Part shown: positions 14,557-25,346 of the stretch, in pieces
Numbering within the stretch: the first letter of the stretch is position 1
Layout of the letters: every line of letters begins with the position of its first letter
NCBI GenBank assembly: GCA_025526915.1
Contig: JAHLKH010000101.1
Span: 31,226 to 95,225 of the forward strand
Source: Entophlyctis helioformis
Taxonomy: Eukaryota > Chytridiomycota > Chytridiomycetes > Chytridiales > Chytriomycetaceae
DNA: 64,000 nt
Direction of reading: 5' to 3'
Notes under the pieces: model-generated
Seen by the model: the letters and a program-made list of their open reading frames with translations, nothing else
What the model was told of the DNA's origin: nothing
Databases searched by the model: none
Program-made: the position numbers and the translations under genes

Positions 14557-16161
14557 ATGACCTCGACAACATCCAGCAATGCAGCCGCACCCGTCTTCGC
14601 CGCTCGGCCTGCGCAGACTGGCGGCAATCTGTACAAAGCGTCCAATTCGCAGCCGTACTCGCCACTGTTCTCGCAGCAGACCAAGCGATACGTCGACCAG
14701 CAGCAGCAGCAGCAGCACCATCAACATCGCAATGCAGGGGCAGTCCCTCCCGTGTGGATTGCTCCCGACCGCTTGTATCACTCCCAGCCCGTTGCCTACC
14801 AGCAGCAGCAGCAGCAGCAGCAGCAGTTCCGCAACCAGCCCCCGCCGGCCGATCAGATGAACAATCAGCAGCTGCTCCACTTGACGCATCAAAATGCGTC
14901 GCTCCACAAGCAGATCCAGCACCAGGAGCAACTCAAACAGTTCAACTTTGGTGCACAGCAGCAGGCCCTGAAGGAGCAGCTGCTGCAGCTGCAGCTGCTT
15001 CGCCAGGCACAAACCGAACGCCAATCACTGCCGTTCATCGCCCCTCAGCACGCCTTGCCCGCGTCGACAGCCACCACAACCTCGCCACTGTCGCCACCGC
15101 CTCCGTCAAAGACATCCGCCTCCCTCGAGACAGCCCACTTTGTCTTTGTCGTGCCGTACCTCGTCACCACAAGCCGCTTCCTCGAGTCCTACCCTCCCTT
15201 GCTCGCACGCATCGGCTCGCCCATCGTCTCGGAAAAGAGCTTCAGATCCACGCTCGTCCGCCTCAACTACCAGGTCGTCAGCAACATCCGCCCGTTCGCC
15301 ACCATGTCCACCGACCGCGTGCTGCAGGCGTCGTACATGGGCCTCGCCCTCAGTCTCATGTTCGGCGGCACAGCCGTATACACAACCGGCGCGTCCATCG
15401 CAAATGCCAACCTCGTCGACTGGCTGTTCATCGGCACCGCCATGGTGTCGTTTGCCTTGTTCGTCGTGCTGCTCATCGCTGGCCTGTTCCTCAAGCACCG
15501 GCGTGACTCGGCCCAGTCGTCGATCCTTGCTCTTCTTGACGAGGTCAACGGCTCGGCCACTGCCGCCACACTCACCCGCAGAAAGTTTATGCGTCGCAAG
15601 AGTGGTGCTCGCGATCCCGCCCCCTCCAAGCCATTCAGCCGACCCGGCCCCAACGACTACTTCTCACCGCCGTCGCTCCAGGACTCGCGTCTTTACCCCG
15701 CTGCCAGCGCCGACCGATCCTCGTCTGGCCACGACTCCACGTCCTCCACAACACCTTTGCACTCGGTGTCCGCGCCTCCCCACTCCTACCAACCGTCTTC
15801 ACCCTCATCCCCGACCTCGTCGCCCCTCGTCCCCTTGCAGACGATCGCGCCAGTGCAGGTCAAATGGACGCTCAAGGGCGACATTGGCAAGGCCGCCTGC
15901 GTCGTCGACAGAAAGGTCGACAAGCCCTTTACCAATACCGCCAGCGATCTAGAGGCCGGCACCTGGCACAACCGCAGGCTATTCTACCGCGTCACGGCGC
16001 CATCCACGTGGATCACCACCACCAACACCAGCGGCAACGGCAGCCAAAGCCGCCCAACGTCCGCCGCCGCCGAGTTTGACGCCGATGAGGCGTTCCTCGA
16101 GATCCACGTGTGGATGCAGCTCGATGCCGCCGAGCGGCTTCTCCCTGAACTGTTCGAGTGA
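14557..16161 (+). CDS. Unknown Q-rich protein with two membrane segments
   Basis: Single-exon protein of 534 aa, not recognised. The start was chosen at 14557 because of the ACCACC context and because the upstream sequence is not protein-like. Residues 1-190 are Gln-, Pro- and Ser-rich with CAG/CAA runs. A globular stretch follows (TAHFVFVVPYLVTTSRFLE), then two hydrophobic segments at about residues 260-310: YMGLALSLMFGGTAVYTTGA, and after a short loop WLFIGTAMVSFALFVVLLIA. The second is followed by positive charges (FLKHRRD), suggesting a cytosolic C-terminal side. The remaining 220 residues are Ser/Pro-rich and then form a possible beta-rich region (VQVKWTLKGDIGKAACVVD, RLFYRVTAPSTW). It could be a fungal plasma-membrane or ER protein; no function is proposed. 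Confidence 0.65.
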   Translation: MTSTTSSNAAAPVFAARPAQTGGNLYKASNSQPYSPLFSQQTKRYVDQQQQQQHHQHRNAGAVPPVWIAPDRLYHSQPVAYQQQQQQQQQFRNQPPPADQMNNQQLLHLTHQNASLHKQIQHQEQLKQFNFGAQQQALKEQLLQLQLLRQAQTERQSLPFIAPQHALPASTATTTSPLSPPPPSKTSASLETAHFVFVVPYLVTTSRFLESYPPLLARIGSPIVSEKSFRSTLVRLNYQVVSNIRPFATMSTDRVLQASYMGLALSLMFGGTAVYTTGASIANANLVDWLFIGTAMVSFALFVVLLIAGLFLKHRRDSAQSSILALLDEVNGSATAATLTRRKFMRRKSGARDPAPSKPFSRPGPNDYFSPPSLQDSRLYPAASADRSSSGHDSTSSTTPLHSVSAPPHSYQPSSPSSPTSSPLVPLQTIAPVQVKWTLKGDIGKAACVVDRKVDKPFTNTASDLEAGTWHNRRLFYRVTAPSTWITTTNTSGNGSQSRPTSAAAEFDADEAFLEIHVWMQLDAAERLLPELFE

Positions 16162-16399
16162 CCACCACGGCTGTGCATTATCCTGTTTGTTTTTGTCCCT
16201 TCTATACTTGAATACAGCCTGTGATATGTTGTACGCCTCATCGGCAATGGCAAAGACACAAGAGCGCCGGGAGAGGCAAGAAAAGAGAAGGTTTTTTTTA
16301 GGTGATGCCAAAGTTCATTCCAAGAAGATTCCCAGTCCCCAAGACACTAGATGCCATACCCTTTCGAGCTTTAGGCCGTGCGTAGATCCCTCAGTTATG

Positions 16400-18652
16400 T
16401 CATCCCCCTGGTCCGACACGTCCACGGTGATGTATCCATAAAGTACGCTGGAACACACCATGGGCCGCCTGAAGAAATGCGCACATTCGCGAGGCGAGTG
16501 GACGCACGTCTCCAGGTGCATTGACTTGTTGCCGGTCACCACAGAGCCAAGACTCTGTGATGTCCGCAACACCGGATAGAACTCCTCCGCCGAGGAGCGT
16601 TATGTACACTTGGTCGATTCTTGTAGATACTCGGATGGTCCTAAACGTAGCCAGAAGATCGTCGTCATAGCCGAGAGCGGCGAGAGCGGCGGGATCGTTG
16701 GATTCGGGGAGTTTGTGTTCGATGGCTTCCGAGATCTGGGCAATGAATGGGGCGAGGTTGGCGTTGTCGCGTTGGATGGCGAGGCCGGTGCAGCTGACGA
16801 CAAAGTGAGCCCACTCGTGGGTGCCGTTCAGGCTCTGGTTGCAGAGGATGCAGCAGCCGTCGGTGAAGGGGTGGTTGGCGGCGAGGAGGTTGAGGCGGAG
16901 GGCGAACTTGAGCGTCCACAGGCCGTCGATCCGGGCGAGCAGCAGAGTGCGGACGCCATCGGCAAGGTCGTAGCCGAAGCAAGGGGAGTTGGCGAAGCTG
17001 ATGTCTGTGAACTGGCGGGCAAAGAAGGCGGTGGCAAGATCGGACTTGGGGGAGAGCAGACTGGTACGGGCAATACGGAGGTTGGTGCGGTCGAGGATGG
17101 AGAAGGTGGGGAGGGGGTCGTTACGGGCAACAGGAGGAGCAAAGTCGGAGAGGTGGAGACGGTTGAACAGGAGGCGAGAAACACGAGTCCAGTAATGGCG
17201 ACGGGCGGTGAATTCGGTGTTGTGGTGCTGGGAGAGGAGGGCGAGCGGGGTGCGGAGCGAGCGGGCCTTGCGGGACAGACGGAGACGAGCATCGACGGCG
17301 CGGGCATCGACACTGAAGACGCTTGTTTCGATGAGCAGCGGGGCGACGGGAACCGAGCGAGGAGCCTTGCAGATCAGACGGACGCCGTTGTTGATGATGG
17401 TTTGCAGCGGGTTGAGGAGCGTGCGCTTGGAGCCGACAGCCTCGAGGCCGTAGCCGGCGACGCCGAGGGCCGATGCCTTGAAGACACGCAGCCGGACGTG
17501 GATGGGCAGCTTGGTGTTGGTGATGACCGGGTGCAGCGAGGCGACCGCGTTGCGGAGCGACTTGGCCTTGGCGTTGATCCACGGCTTGAACGTGAGCTTG
17601 TCGTCGATGGTGACGCCGAGGTAGACGTACTCGTGCTTGATCGGCACCTGGATGCCGTCAATGGTGAAGAGCGGGGCTGGAGGGGCAGGATGGGCAGGGA
17701 GGGGACGGCCACGGCACGGGCACGGGGAGGGCGAGGGCGAGGGGCATCGGGGTCGGGAGGGTCATCGGGGTCAAGAGGGTCATCAGGGCGATCATCATCA
17801 AAGGCAAAGCGGAGGATGGCGCACTTGGACACGCCAAAGGACATCTCCCATCTCTTGGCCCAGTCGACGACCAAGGTGAGGGCAGCGGTGAGAGCAGCGG
17901 GCGACTCGCACAGCAGGACAAGGTCGTCTGCAAAGAGCAAGCCGCGGATCATCTTGTTTCGGCCGTTGCCAGCTTGGTCGACGCCTGGGATGTGGATCTC
18001 GGGGACGCCGTCGAGGATGTCGTTGATGAAGAGGTTGAACAGGATCGGGCTGAGAGGGCAGCCTTGGCGGACGCCGCGCTCGACCGGGAAGGACTCTGAG
18101 AGCGACGCGCCCGCGCGAGCACGGGCTGTGGGGTTGGTGTAGAGAGCACGCAGGTAAGCAAGCATGCGCGGAGGGATCTGCAGCCGTTCCAGCTTCCAGA
18201 GCAGGGCCTCGAAGGGCACAGTGTCAAACGCCTTGCGCAGGTCAACAAAGGCAGCATAGGTGGGCAGGCCCACTGCACGGCGACGCTGGATGATGTCGAT
18301 GAGCGCACAGATCTGAGCGGGGCACTCCTCGCGGCGGCGGAAACCTGCTTGTTCGTGCACCAGCAGGTCGTTGGCTTCGACGAGATCGTTGAGGCGAGCA
18401 GCGACGATCTTGGACACGATCTTGAGGCCGTGTTGATCAGCGAGATGCCGCGGTGGTCATTGGGGTCGAGTGGGTCGCCCTTCTTGGGAATGGAGACGAT
18501 GGTGGACGAGGTCCAGCGGTCGGGGATCTTTGCCTGCAGGAAGATGGCATTGCACACACGGAGCAAGGCGGCGGCAGCAGGATTGGGGGGAGGGTCAGCT
18601 GGTGGTGGTGGCTGCTGCAGGTACTCTTGGAGAGTCGGGAGAGGCTGGGGCG

Positions 18653-18703
<51 letters not shown>

Positions 18704-20414
18704 GAGGCGGCTCGTACAGCATGGTCTTGAAGAACGCTGCTGGCAGGCTGTCGTCGCCTGGCGCCTTGCGGGCCTGCATCTTGCGCAGAGTCGCGCTGAT
18801 CTCGTCCCAGTCGAGCGGGGCATCAGCCTCCTCGGCGTGGCGTCTGACCACGCGGGACGGAGGCTGCAGGGTCGCACCCAGCCGCTCCCAGTGGTCGCGG
18901 TTGAGGCTGTTGGATTGGGCAGCGCTGGCAAGGTCTCTGTAGTGGTCATGCCACACAGCGCAGATGTCGTCAGGCTCGTAGCTGATCAGATCGGTGCCTG
19001 ACCGGCGGATGGGCGACGTGATGGCAGACGAGCGAGCGCCGCCCTTGGCCATGAAGCGGATCCTGGCCCAGGCCGCCCCCACGCGAGAGTCGGCAAACAT
19101 CTCGGAGAGGTTAGCCGTGTGCTTGCGCCAGGCAGCAGTGTCGTCCTGCCTGGAGAGCGTCCTGGCTGCCCGCTTGGCATCGCGAAAGGCGTCGAGTGCC
19201 GTGGCGACGGCCGCAGGGTCAGCGTGGCGATCCTCGGCGAGCGCACGCCAGGTGTTGTAGGCGACATGGCGAGCTTGCAGGGCTCGGACGGTGGCCGGCC
19301 TGAGCTTGCGGTGGAAGGCAGGTGCGTTAGCTGGCTGGCGGACCTGAGTGTCGTCGGCGACTCTCTGGGCCGTCTCGACAAAGGCGTTGGTGAGCGTGTT
19401 GATGTCGGTGTCCTCGGGCAGATCCGCCAGGGGCTGCCAGTAGTTGTGCGTCGCGATGGCAACCTCGCGCGCCTTGCAGAGAGCTGGGTGGATGCGGGCG
19501 GGCGCCTCGGAACGGCAGAGGAGCAGCACGGAGGCGGGTGCGGATCGGCCAGTGGTCGGAGCAGTCGTGGTTCCTGTCCACACGGGTGCTGCAGAGCAGG
19601 GCAAGGGCAGCATCGTTAACCACAAAGTGATCAATGGAGGACCATCTGGCGCCTTGTCTGAAGCCATGGCGCGTGGCAGGGCTGCCAGAGAACTGCATGA
19701 CGCGCAGCCCAGGCCCCAGCCTGCGATGCGGCGACGGAGCATCTGCTTGGTCGTGTTCCAGTCACCACCGATGATGACTGGGCGGTCGTGCTGCATGGCG
19801 TGATTGAGGGCATCGCGGATGGCGTTGAACGTGGCGGGACGCTCAGAGTGACCGACGTAGACCGAGCCGACGAGCCAGACACAGCCAGGTGTCAGGTTGG
19901 GGGCACGAGCAAGGATGAGCGATCCGGGGACGCCTCTGACTTCCGAAGCAGCCAGATGCGAGGGGAAGCCGAGCGCGAGGCCGCGGATGTTGGGGCCGGT
20001 GGCGGGGTGGTGCAGCACGTGGTAACCAGGGACCGTGAAGGGAAACGCGCCCGTCACAAAGTTGGTTTCCTGTAGAGCAAAGATCATGGGGTTGACAGAG
20101 CGGAGGATGGAACGCAGCTCAGGCCTCTTCCCAAGGCCACCATTGATGTTCCAAGAGAAGATCAGGCGGGACGCGCCAGCGGCAGGCATCGCGGCACCAA
20201 CCGCAGCAGCAGCAGGGGCAGCGCGAGGAGGAACAGCAAGGTGCACACGACGGAAACGACCAGCGCATGCGGGAAGAGGCTTGCCGCATGTACTTGAAGA
20301 TCTCATCGAGGTGGAGGACGGGGCGTACGCGGTAGATGCTGCGGAATGGCTTGCAGTGGAACTTGACTTGGATGGCGTTTCCAGTGCGCAGACGCTCGGG
20401 GAGGATCTGGGCAA
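16400..20414 (-). pseudogene. LINE ORF2: endonuclease-reverse transcriptase, frameshifted
   Basis: On the minus strand, the endonuclease domain begins with LIFSWNINGGLG and has the catalytic LQETNF and GGDWNTTK motifs. Its C-terminal part (SSIDHFVV, SDHWPI) lies in another frame (about 19698-19460), so there are two frameshifts within the endonuclease. The reverse transcriptase has KAPGDDSLPAAFFKTML, AFVDLRKAFDTVPFEALLWK, RGVRQGCPLSPILFNLFIND and the catalytic GLLFADDLVLL. Frame changes occur near 18430 and near 17650. The C-terminal region has a Cys/His cluster, CCILCNQSLNGTHEWAHFVV, followed by SC. The stop is at 16400-16402. A polyglutamine tract sits between endonuclease and reverse transcriptase. 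The domain order and the C-terminal knuckle fit the Tad/I-like LINEs of fungi; the clade was not tested. Confidence 0.88.
18654..18702. repeat. CTG/CAG triplet run in LINE ORF2
   Basis: About 16 CTG triplets on the plus strand encode polyglutamine in the minus-strand LINE ORF2, just before the proline-rich PPQPLPTLQEYLQQPPPP stretch and the RT palm region. The tract is in frame. Confidence 0.85.
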
Positions 20415-20881
20415 GGATGGCGTGGAAGTTGGCGACGGTCATGGGCGAGCAGTTGCTGACGATGATGGCGTACTCGGGAGCGTCGAGGGGAGGCGGTTGA
20501 TGTGTTGGGGTGGTGCGGCTGGTGTTGCGGCTGGTGTTGCGGCGGGAGGTAGTGCGGTTGGTGGGGAGGGTGGTGAGGAGGAGGGGAGGGCGATGGGGAC
20601 GGGTCGGGGAAGATCGGCGTAGGGGGCAGGTTGGCGGCGTCTATGGGGCTGGGTAGAGCCGAGTGCTGAGAGGCCGGTCCCTCACTCAGCACGTCGGACA
20701 GGTTATCAAGGTCGCTACTTAACATGACTGTGGGTCGACAGTCATGTCAGCGCACGGCGTGTTGTACATCTCGTCGAGCGAGTGCACATCATCATCCGAG
20801 TCAGCGGCAGCAGGAGCAGGGGCAGCAGGGGCAGCAGGGGCAGCAGGGGCAGCAGGGGCAGGAGCAGAAGCGGCGGGGGCC

Positions 20882-21205
20882 TCCACTCGAGGCATGCGCT
20901 GGCTGGCCACAAGAAGCAAAAAGGAGCAAAAATGTCGAGCGGAGTGGTGCATGCGGTGGGGTTCGAACCCACGCAGGCTTTCGCCTATAACGTCTTAAGC
21001 GTCACGCCTTAGACCACTCGGCCACACATGCGCAAAACCTCCAGTCGAAATTCCCGCACATTGTCTGTTTGAACGCTACCTCTGAAAACAGCCTCAGCGT
21101 GAGACACGTGAGACATGAGACATCTGCAACGAGCAGCACAGCTGGTGGTGGTTGTGCAAGAGCAGCCCAAGACTGCGAGGCAAAGAGGGACGTGAGACAG
21201 ACGTG
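20882..21205 (-). repeat. tRNA-Leu cassette, copy 1
   Basis: This block of about 320 bp holds 170 bp of upstream sequence, the tRNA-Leu(UAA) gene and about 50 bp downstream. It is closely matched by plus-strand 30455-30773. Shared landmarks include CCCTCTTTGCCTCGCAG, the upstream GTTCAAACAGACAATGTGCG, the tRNA, T-runs, and GCCAGCCAGCGCATGCCTC. In both places LINE sequence starts at or just after the right end of the cassette. Confidence 0.8.
20948..21031 (-). tRNA. tRNA-Leu (anticodon UAA)
   Basis: This is a class II tRNA of 84 nt without an intron. The acceptor stem GCATGTG pairs with CGCATGC. The D arm is GCC..GGC. The anticodon stem TGACG/CGTTA carries the loop CTTAAGA with anticodon TAA. 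The variable arm is AGGC-GAAA-GCCT, and the T arm is GTGGG-TTCGAAC-CCCAC. The discriminator is A. Runs of T downstream (ATTTTTGC, CTTTTTGC) suit Pol III termination. The gene appears intact. An identical gene sits at 30623-30706. Confidence 0.95.
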
Positions 21206-21267
21206 AGACAGATGTGCCAGTGACGATCCACAGTGCCACCGGCAGATCTTCGCCTTGAACTCGCACG

Positions 21268-23613
21268 ATGGATCCCCTGTCGGCATCCGCCTATGGTGGC
21301 GGCCACAGCAGCCACGACGCAGCAGCAGGAACAGGAACAGGCGCAGGCGCCCACGACCACGAGCACGGCGGCGACCCGTGGGGCTCCAGCAGCTACGCCT
21401 CGGGGGCAGGCGGCGGCGGGTCCAGCTCAAGCAGCAGCGATGTGGACGACCACCCGCTGGCTTCCGGCGGCCATGGCCAGCTCGGCGCGACGGCCGCGGG
21501 CGGTGGCAGCGGTGGCAGCGGCGTAGGCATGTTTGGGCTTGCAGGCCACGGCCAGCAGCCTGGACTGCACCCTGGACAGCCTCCAGCGCAGGGGCAGGCG
21601 CAGGCGCAGGGGCAGGCACACGCACCGGCCCTTGGACAGCCGCAGCACGAGTCGACGGTCACGTCGGCCGTGTTCTCGTTAGGCAGCTATCCTGACGCCG
21701 AGCAGCAGCTGGCCTCCCGCCCGCCCCGCGAAAAGGTACGTGCTGTGTGCCTGCCTGCTGCCTGCTGCCTGCTGCCCGCTGTGTGTGTGTATGTGTGTGT
21801 GTGTGTGCATGGCTCTGCGTATGCCTGCCTGCCGCCCAGCTGCACAGCTGCTCAACCCTGGCGGATGCAGACACGCTCGCATGCTTTCCACTTGCTCGCG
21901 CTGTGCAACCTCGGCTGCTTGGCTGACACGACCGCCTGCCCGACCGCCTGCCCGCCCTCCAACAGACCAACTTCTGCTGCGAGCTCGACAAAGTCTTTGC
22001 GAGCGTCTCGAGCCATGCGTTTGTGCCGCCGATCCGCGCAGACATTGACATGCGCGACCAGGCCAAGCCGGCCATCACCATCGCCGATGCCACCAAGGCG
22101 CACGACATGTCCGGCAGCACGTACATTGCGTATGCGATCCGCACCGATCTCCCGCAGCAGGCCGTCGAGCTCGAAGCCAAGCACCGGTACTCGGAGTTTG
22201 AGGCTCTGCGCAAGCTGCTGACCAAGGCGTATCCGACGGTCGTTGTGCCGCCCATTCCCGAAAAACACTCGGTCGCTGCCTATGCCGCCAAGCCCGGCAA
22301 GGCCAAGGAAGATCCACGCATCATTCTGCACCGCAAGCGCATGCTGCAGACGTTTTTGAACCGTGTCGCTGCGCACCCGGTGCTGAGGTCGGCACACATC
22401 TTTCATCGCTTTGTCAAGGGCGATGCGCCGTGGAGCGAGATCCTGAGCTCGTCTGGCCTGTCGCACTTGCTCAAGCGCAGCGACACGATTGTCAAGGTCA
22501 GCGACAAGAGCGTGCTCAAGAAGCCAGGTGGGTGTGATGGGCGGCGCCAGTGCATTGCAGATGGGGCATGTAGGATGCCGATGCTAATGGCCGTGACCAT
22601 GACGTGGCCTGACAGATGCCCACTTTATTGCTGCCGAGGACTATACTGCGCGGTTCATGGCGCAGATGCTCTACATTGAACGCATCTACAAGCGCATTGC
22701 GAGCCACTACTCGGAAATGGCATCAACATACACGGATCTGGGCGGCAGCTACAACGGCTGGTCGCTCACCGAAACGACGCTCTCCGAGGCCATCGAGCAG
22801 ACGGGACAGGCGATCGACTCGACAGTGACAGCGACCAACACGCTGCACGCACAGCTCGAGGAGCGCTTTGGCGAGTCGCTGCACGAGTATGCGCAGTTTG
22901 GCAAGGCGATTGACAAGCTGCTGCGATGGCGCCACAAGAAACATGCCGAGTTTGAAGCCATCTCCGAAACGCTGATCCAGAAGCAGGCACTGCTGCAGAA
23001 GCTTGAGCAGACCGAGCATGAGTCGCAGCGGCTGGCGGCAGCGCTCAACTCGGAGGGCATTCCTAGTGCCAGCCAGCCGTACGCTTATGCAGGCACTGGA
23101 GCCGCCGCAAGCAGCGGCGCATTGGCTGGATCTGACGGTACTGGAATAGGCGGCAGCGGGGCAGCGGGCGAGGCGTTTGGGCAGGGGATCAACTCGCCAC
23201 CAGGTGCGACATCTCCACCATCCACGCAGCCCCCACAGGGCCAGGCCTATCCATCCGCCAGCGCCAAACTGCCATATGCCAACCCGCCGATCCCAGCCTC
23301 GAGGCCCGTTGGAATCTTTGCGACGCTCAACTCGCTCATGGACAACGACCCCGAGCTCACGCGCCGCAACAACATCTCCAAGACCAAAGAAGCGATTGTG
23401 ACGCTCGAGGACCAGCGCGAGACGACCCGGCAAGAGCTGCTTGCGGCCAATGCCGAGATCCAGCGCGACCTCGACCGGTTCCAGCGACAAAAGATTGCCG
23501 ACCTGCGAGACATGCTCGTGGGATACTCGCTCGCGCAGCGCGAGTACCACCGCAAGGCGCTAGCGGCGTGGCAGATTGCACGCAGCGCAATCGACCGCAT
23601 TCCTGCCGCCTGA
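21268..23613 (+). CDS. PX-BAR sorting nexin (SNX4/SNX41/ATG20-like)
   Basis: Endosomal membrane-binding and membrane-bending protein. Exons are 21268-21735, 21966-22527 and 22616-23613, all in phase. The first 155 residues are Gly/Ser/Gln-rich. The PX domain starts near DIDMRDQAKPAITIADATK and has the phosphoinositide-binding core KHRYSEFEALRKLL, then VVVPPIPEKH and RKRMLQTFLNRV. The remainder is helical and BAR-like (YIERIYKRIASHYSEMAS, YAQFGKAIDKLLRWRHKKH), interrupted by a glycine/proline-rich insertion of about 90 residues, and it ends LAAWQIARSAIDRIPAA. In yeast, such an insertion splitting the BAR region is a feature of Atg20/Snx41-type proteins, hence the suggestion. Family membership is firm; orthology is not. 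Its start faces the tRNA-Leu gene. Confidence 0.85.
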
Positions 23614-23860
23614 TCCATCCATCCATCCATTCAACCATCCATCGATTCAACCATCCATCCATCCAGCCTTCCATTTGCTTGCTTGCTTGCTCTGTTCGTC
23701 TTGTTGCCCCCCTGTGTCTGCAGCCTGTCTGCGATTGCATCAGCAAATGAACGCTGCCTTGCTACGATTGCTGCCCATGGACAGCTGGGCCACAGGATTG
23801 TGGCGCGCTCTGTGACTCGCCCGGTTGTGTGGCGCGTCGTCCGATTGAAGCAAGGCCGCC

Positions 23861-25160
23861 ATGGATGAATGTCCCTTCAACGGCTCGAGCCCCTCTTGTT
23901 TGCCGACTCGCACTTGCCCCCAGTGTACAGAAGCCAGCACAAACAGACGCATGTCGCACACAGCAGCAGCAGCAAGGGCAGCAGCCGACTCGAGCGACGA
24001 CTACGACTTTTGCACGGCATCGTCGCCCGTGCGGCCGCCGCTCGACCTCGACAGCTTGCTGTCCGTGTGGGAAGCGCAAGGTGCGTCGCTTGCCGTGTCG
24101 GGCTGTGCTCGCTCCCCTCGTGCTGCCCCGTGTGCACAGACGCAGCAACGATGACCAGCCTGGTGCATACGGTGGCACCGCTGCTCTGATCAGTTGGTGC
24201 TGCTCCGGCTACCATTGCTGCCATCGCTGCTATCGCTGCTGCGTCTGTGCCGACGTTGGCATGCCATCCACCTGCCAACACACTGACATGAACATCCTGC
24301 ATTGTTCTTTAGCCGACACGCTCACCCACCAGGACGTTGCCCAGTTTCGCATGGACAACCGCAAACGCAATCTCCGAGCCATCGAGTCGCCCCGCGTGCA
24401 GTCGCCTGCCCTTGGCCCGGCTGTGGCAATCGCTGCGCTCGGCACCACACTTGCAGCATCGCACATGCCGCCCCTCTCATTGACGTCGGCGTCCAAGGCT
24501 GGCATCTCCATGCCAAACGGGCATCAACTCGCTTCATCCATGATGTTCGGCAGAGGATCGCCGACTTTGGCTCGGCCATCCAAACGACTCGCTCTTGGCG
24601 CGCTCGCATCTCCACCCTACTGGACCCAGTCGGCACCCCATTCGCCGTCTCATCATGCGCAGACTGGCGGCCATGTCCAAAGCTACCACGAGGGCATCAT
24701 GGGCAGTGATGATGTGGACGCCAGTATGGACGACATTATCTGTGCACCGGCCGTGGCCCCCAACATCAGCAGCAGCAGTAGCAGCAGCAACATGTACCAT
24801 ACGAGCTACCCCCAACAGCAACACTTGTATCAAAGTCAGCATCAGCACTCATACAACAACCAAAACAGCCACAATCACAACAGCCATAATACGGCATCGA
24901 TGTCCATGTCTGTGCAACACCCGCCCACATTGCTCTATGCATCGACCTCCATGGCCGGCCACCACCCAGCAACCATTGCCACATCGGCCGTGTACTTGGC
25001 GGGCGGTCTCATGCAGACCATGGAGTATCTGCCTCCGACGCCGCTGTCGTCTCAGCCGCCACCGCCACTGCCCATGCCAGATGCCATCATGTCTGTAAAG
25101 TCGTACTGGGCAAACGAATCTGTACACGTGTATGACCACGACCTGCGCATGTTACCGTGA
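23861..25160 (+). CDS. Unknown low-complexity protein, two exons
   Basis: Not recognised. Exon 1 (23861-24080) encodes MDECPFNGSSPSCLPTRTCP and an Ala-rich stretch ending LDLDSLLSVWEAQ. Intron 24081-24312 (232 bp) joins in phase to ADTLTHQDVAQFRMDNRKR. The rest is rich in Ser, His, Gln and Met, with QQQHLYQSQHQHSYNN and NHNSHNTASMSMSV, and ends VYDHDLRMLP. The product is about 355 aa with no membrane segment. The regions LDLDSLLSVWEAQADTLTHQ and FRMDNRKRNLRAIESPR look like short conserved motifs; Ser/Thr-Pro-rich flanks would suit a regulatory protein. An alternative start lies at 23951. The acceptor at 24312 follows TTCTTTAG. Confidence 0.6.
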
Positions 25161-25346
25161 CCGCCAGATGCGAATCTCGAATGAATTATTGCGTTTTTTT
25201 TTGTTGGCGAGCTTGCCTTGGCCGTTCAAACAACGCAAGGTCGTGCTTGCTGCCCCGCCTCTGGCCGACAGACAGACAGACAGGCGGACAGACAGACAGA
25301 AGACTGACGATGATCCATGCACGACAGGCAGACAGGCACCCACACA

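Larger units (their letters stand above)
16292..20897 (-). mobile_element. Near full-length non-LTR retrotransposon (APE-type LINE), inactive
   Basis: This minus-strand element ends in a short poly-A (T run at 16292-16299), directly behind the 3' end of the preceding gene. It carries an ORF1-like region (about 20725-20250), an apurinic/apyrimidinic-type endonuclease, a reverse transcriptase and a C-terminal Cys/His knuckle. Its 5' end abuts a tRNA-Leu(UAA) gene at 20948-21031. The last about 800 bp are repeated in the truncated copy at 30774-31568. Several frameshifts make it non-autonomous. I could not find a target-site duplication matching the sequence beyond the poly-A at the other end. 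Confidence 0.85.

Noticed and set aside
16610..18142. A 510-codon plus-strand frame rich in Gly/Glu/Val
   Set aside because: It is antisense to the LINE reverse transcriptase and C-terminal region, whose minus-strand motifs (FADD, Cys/His knuckle) are clear.
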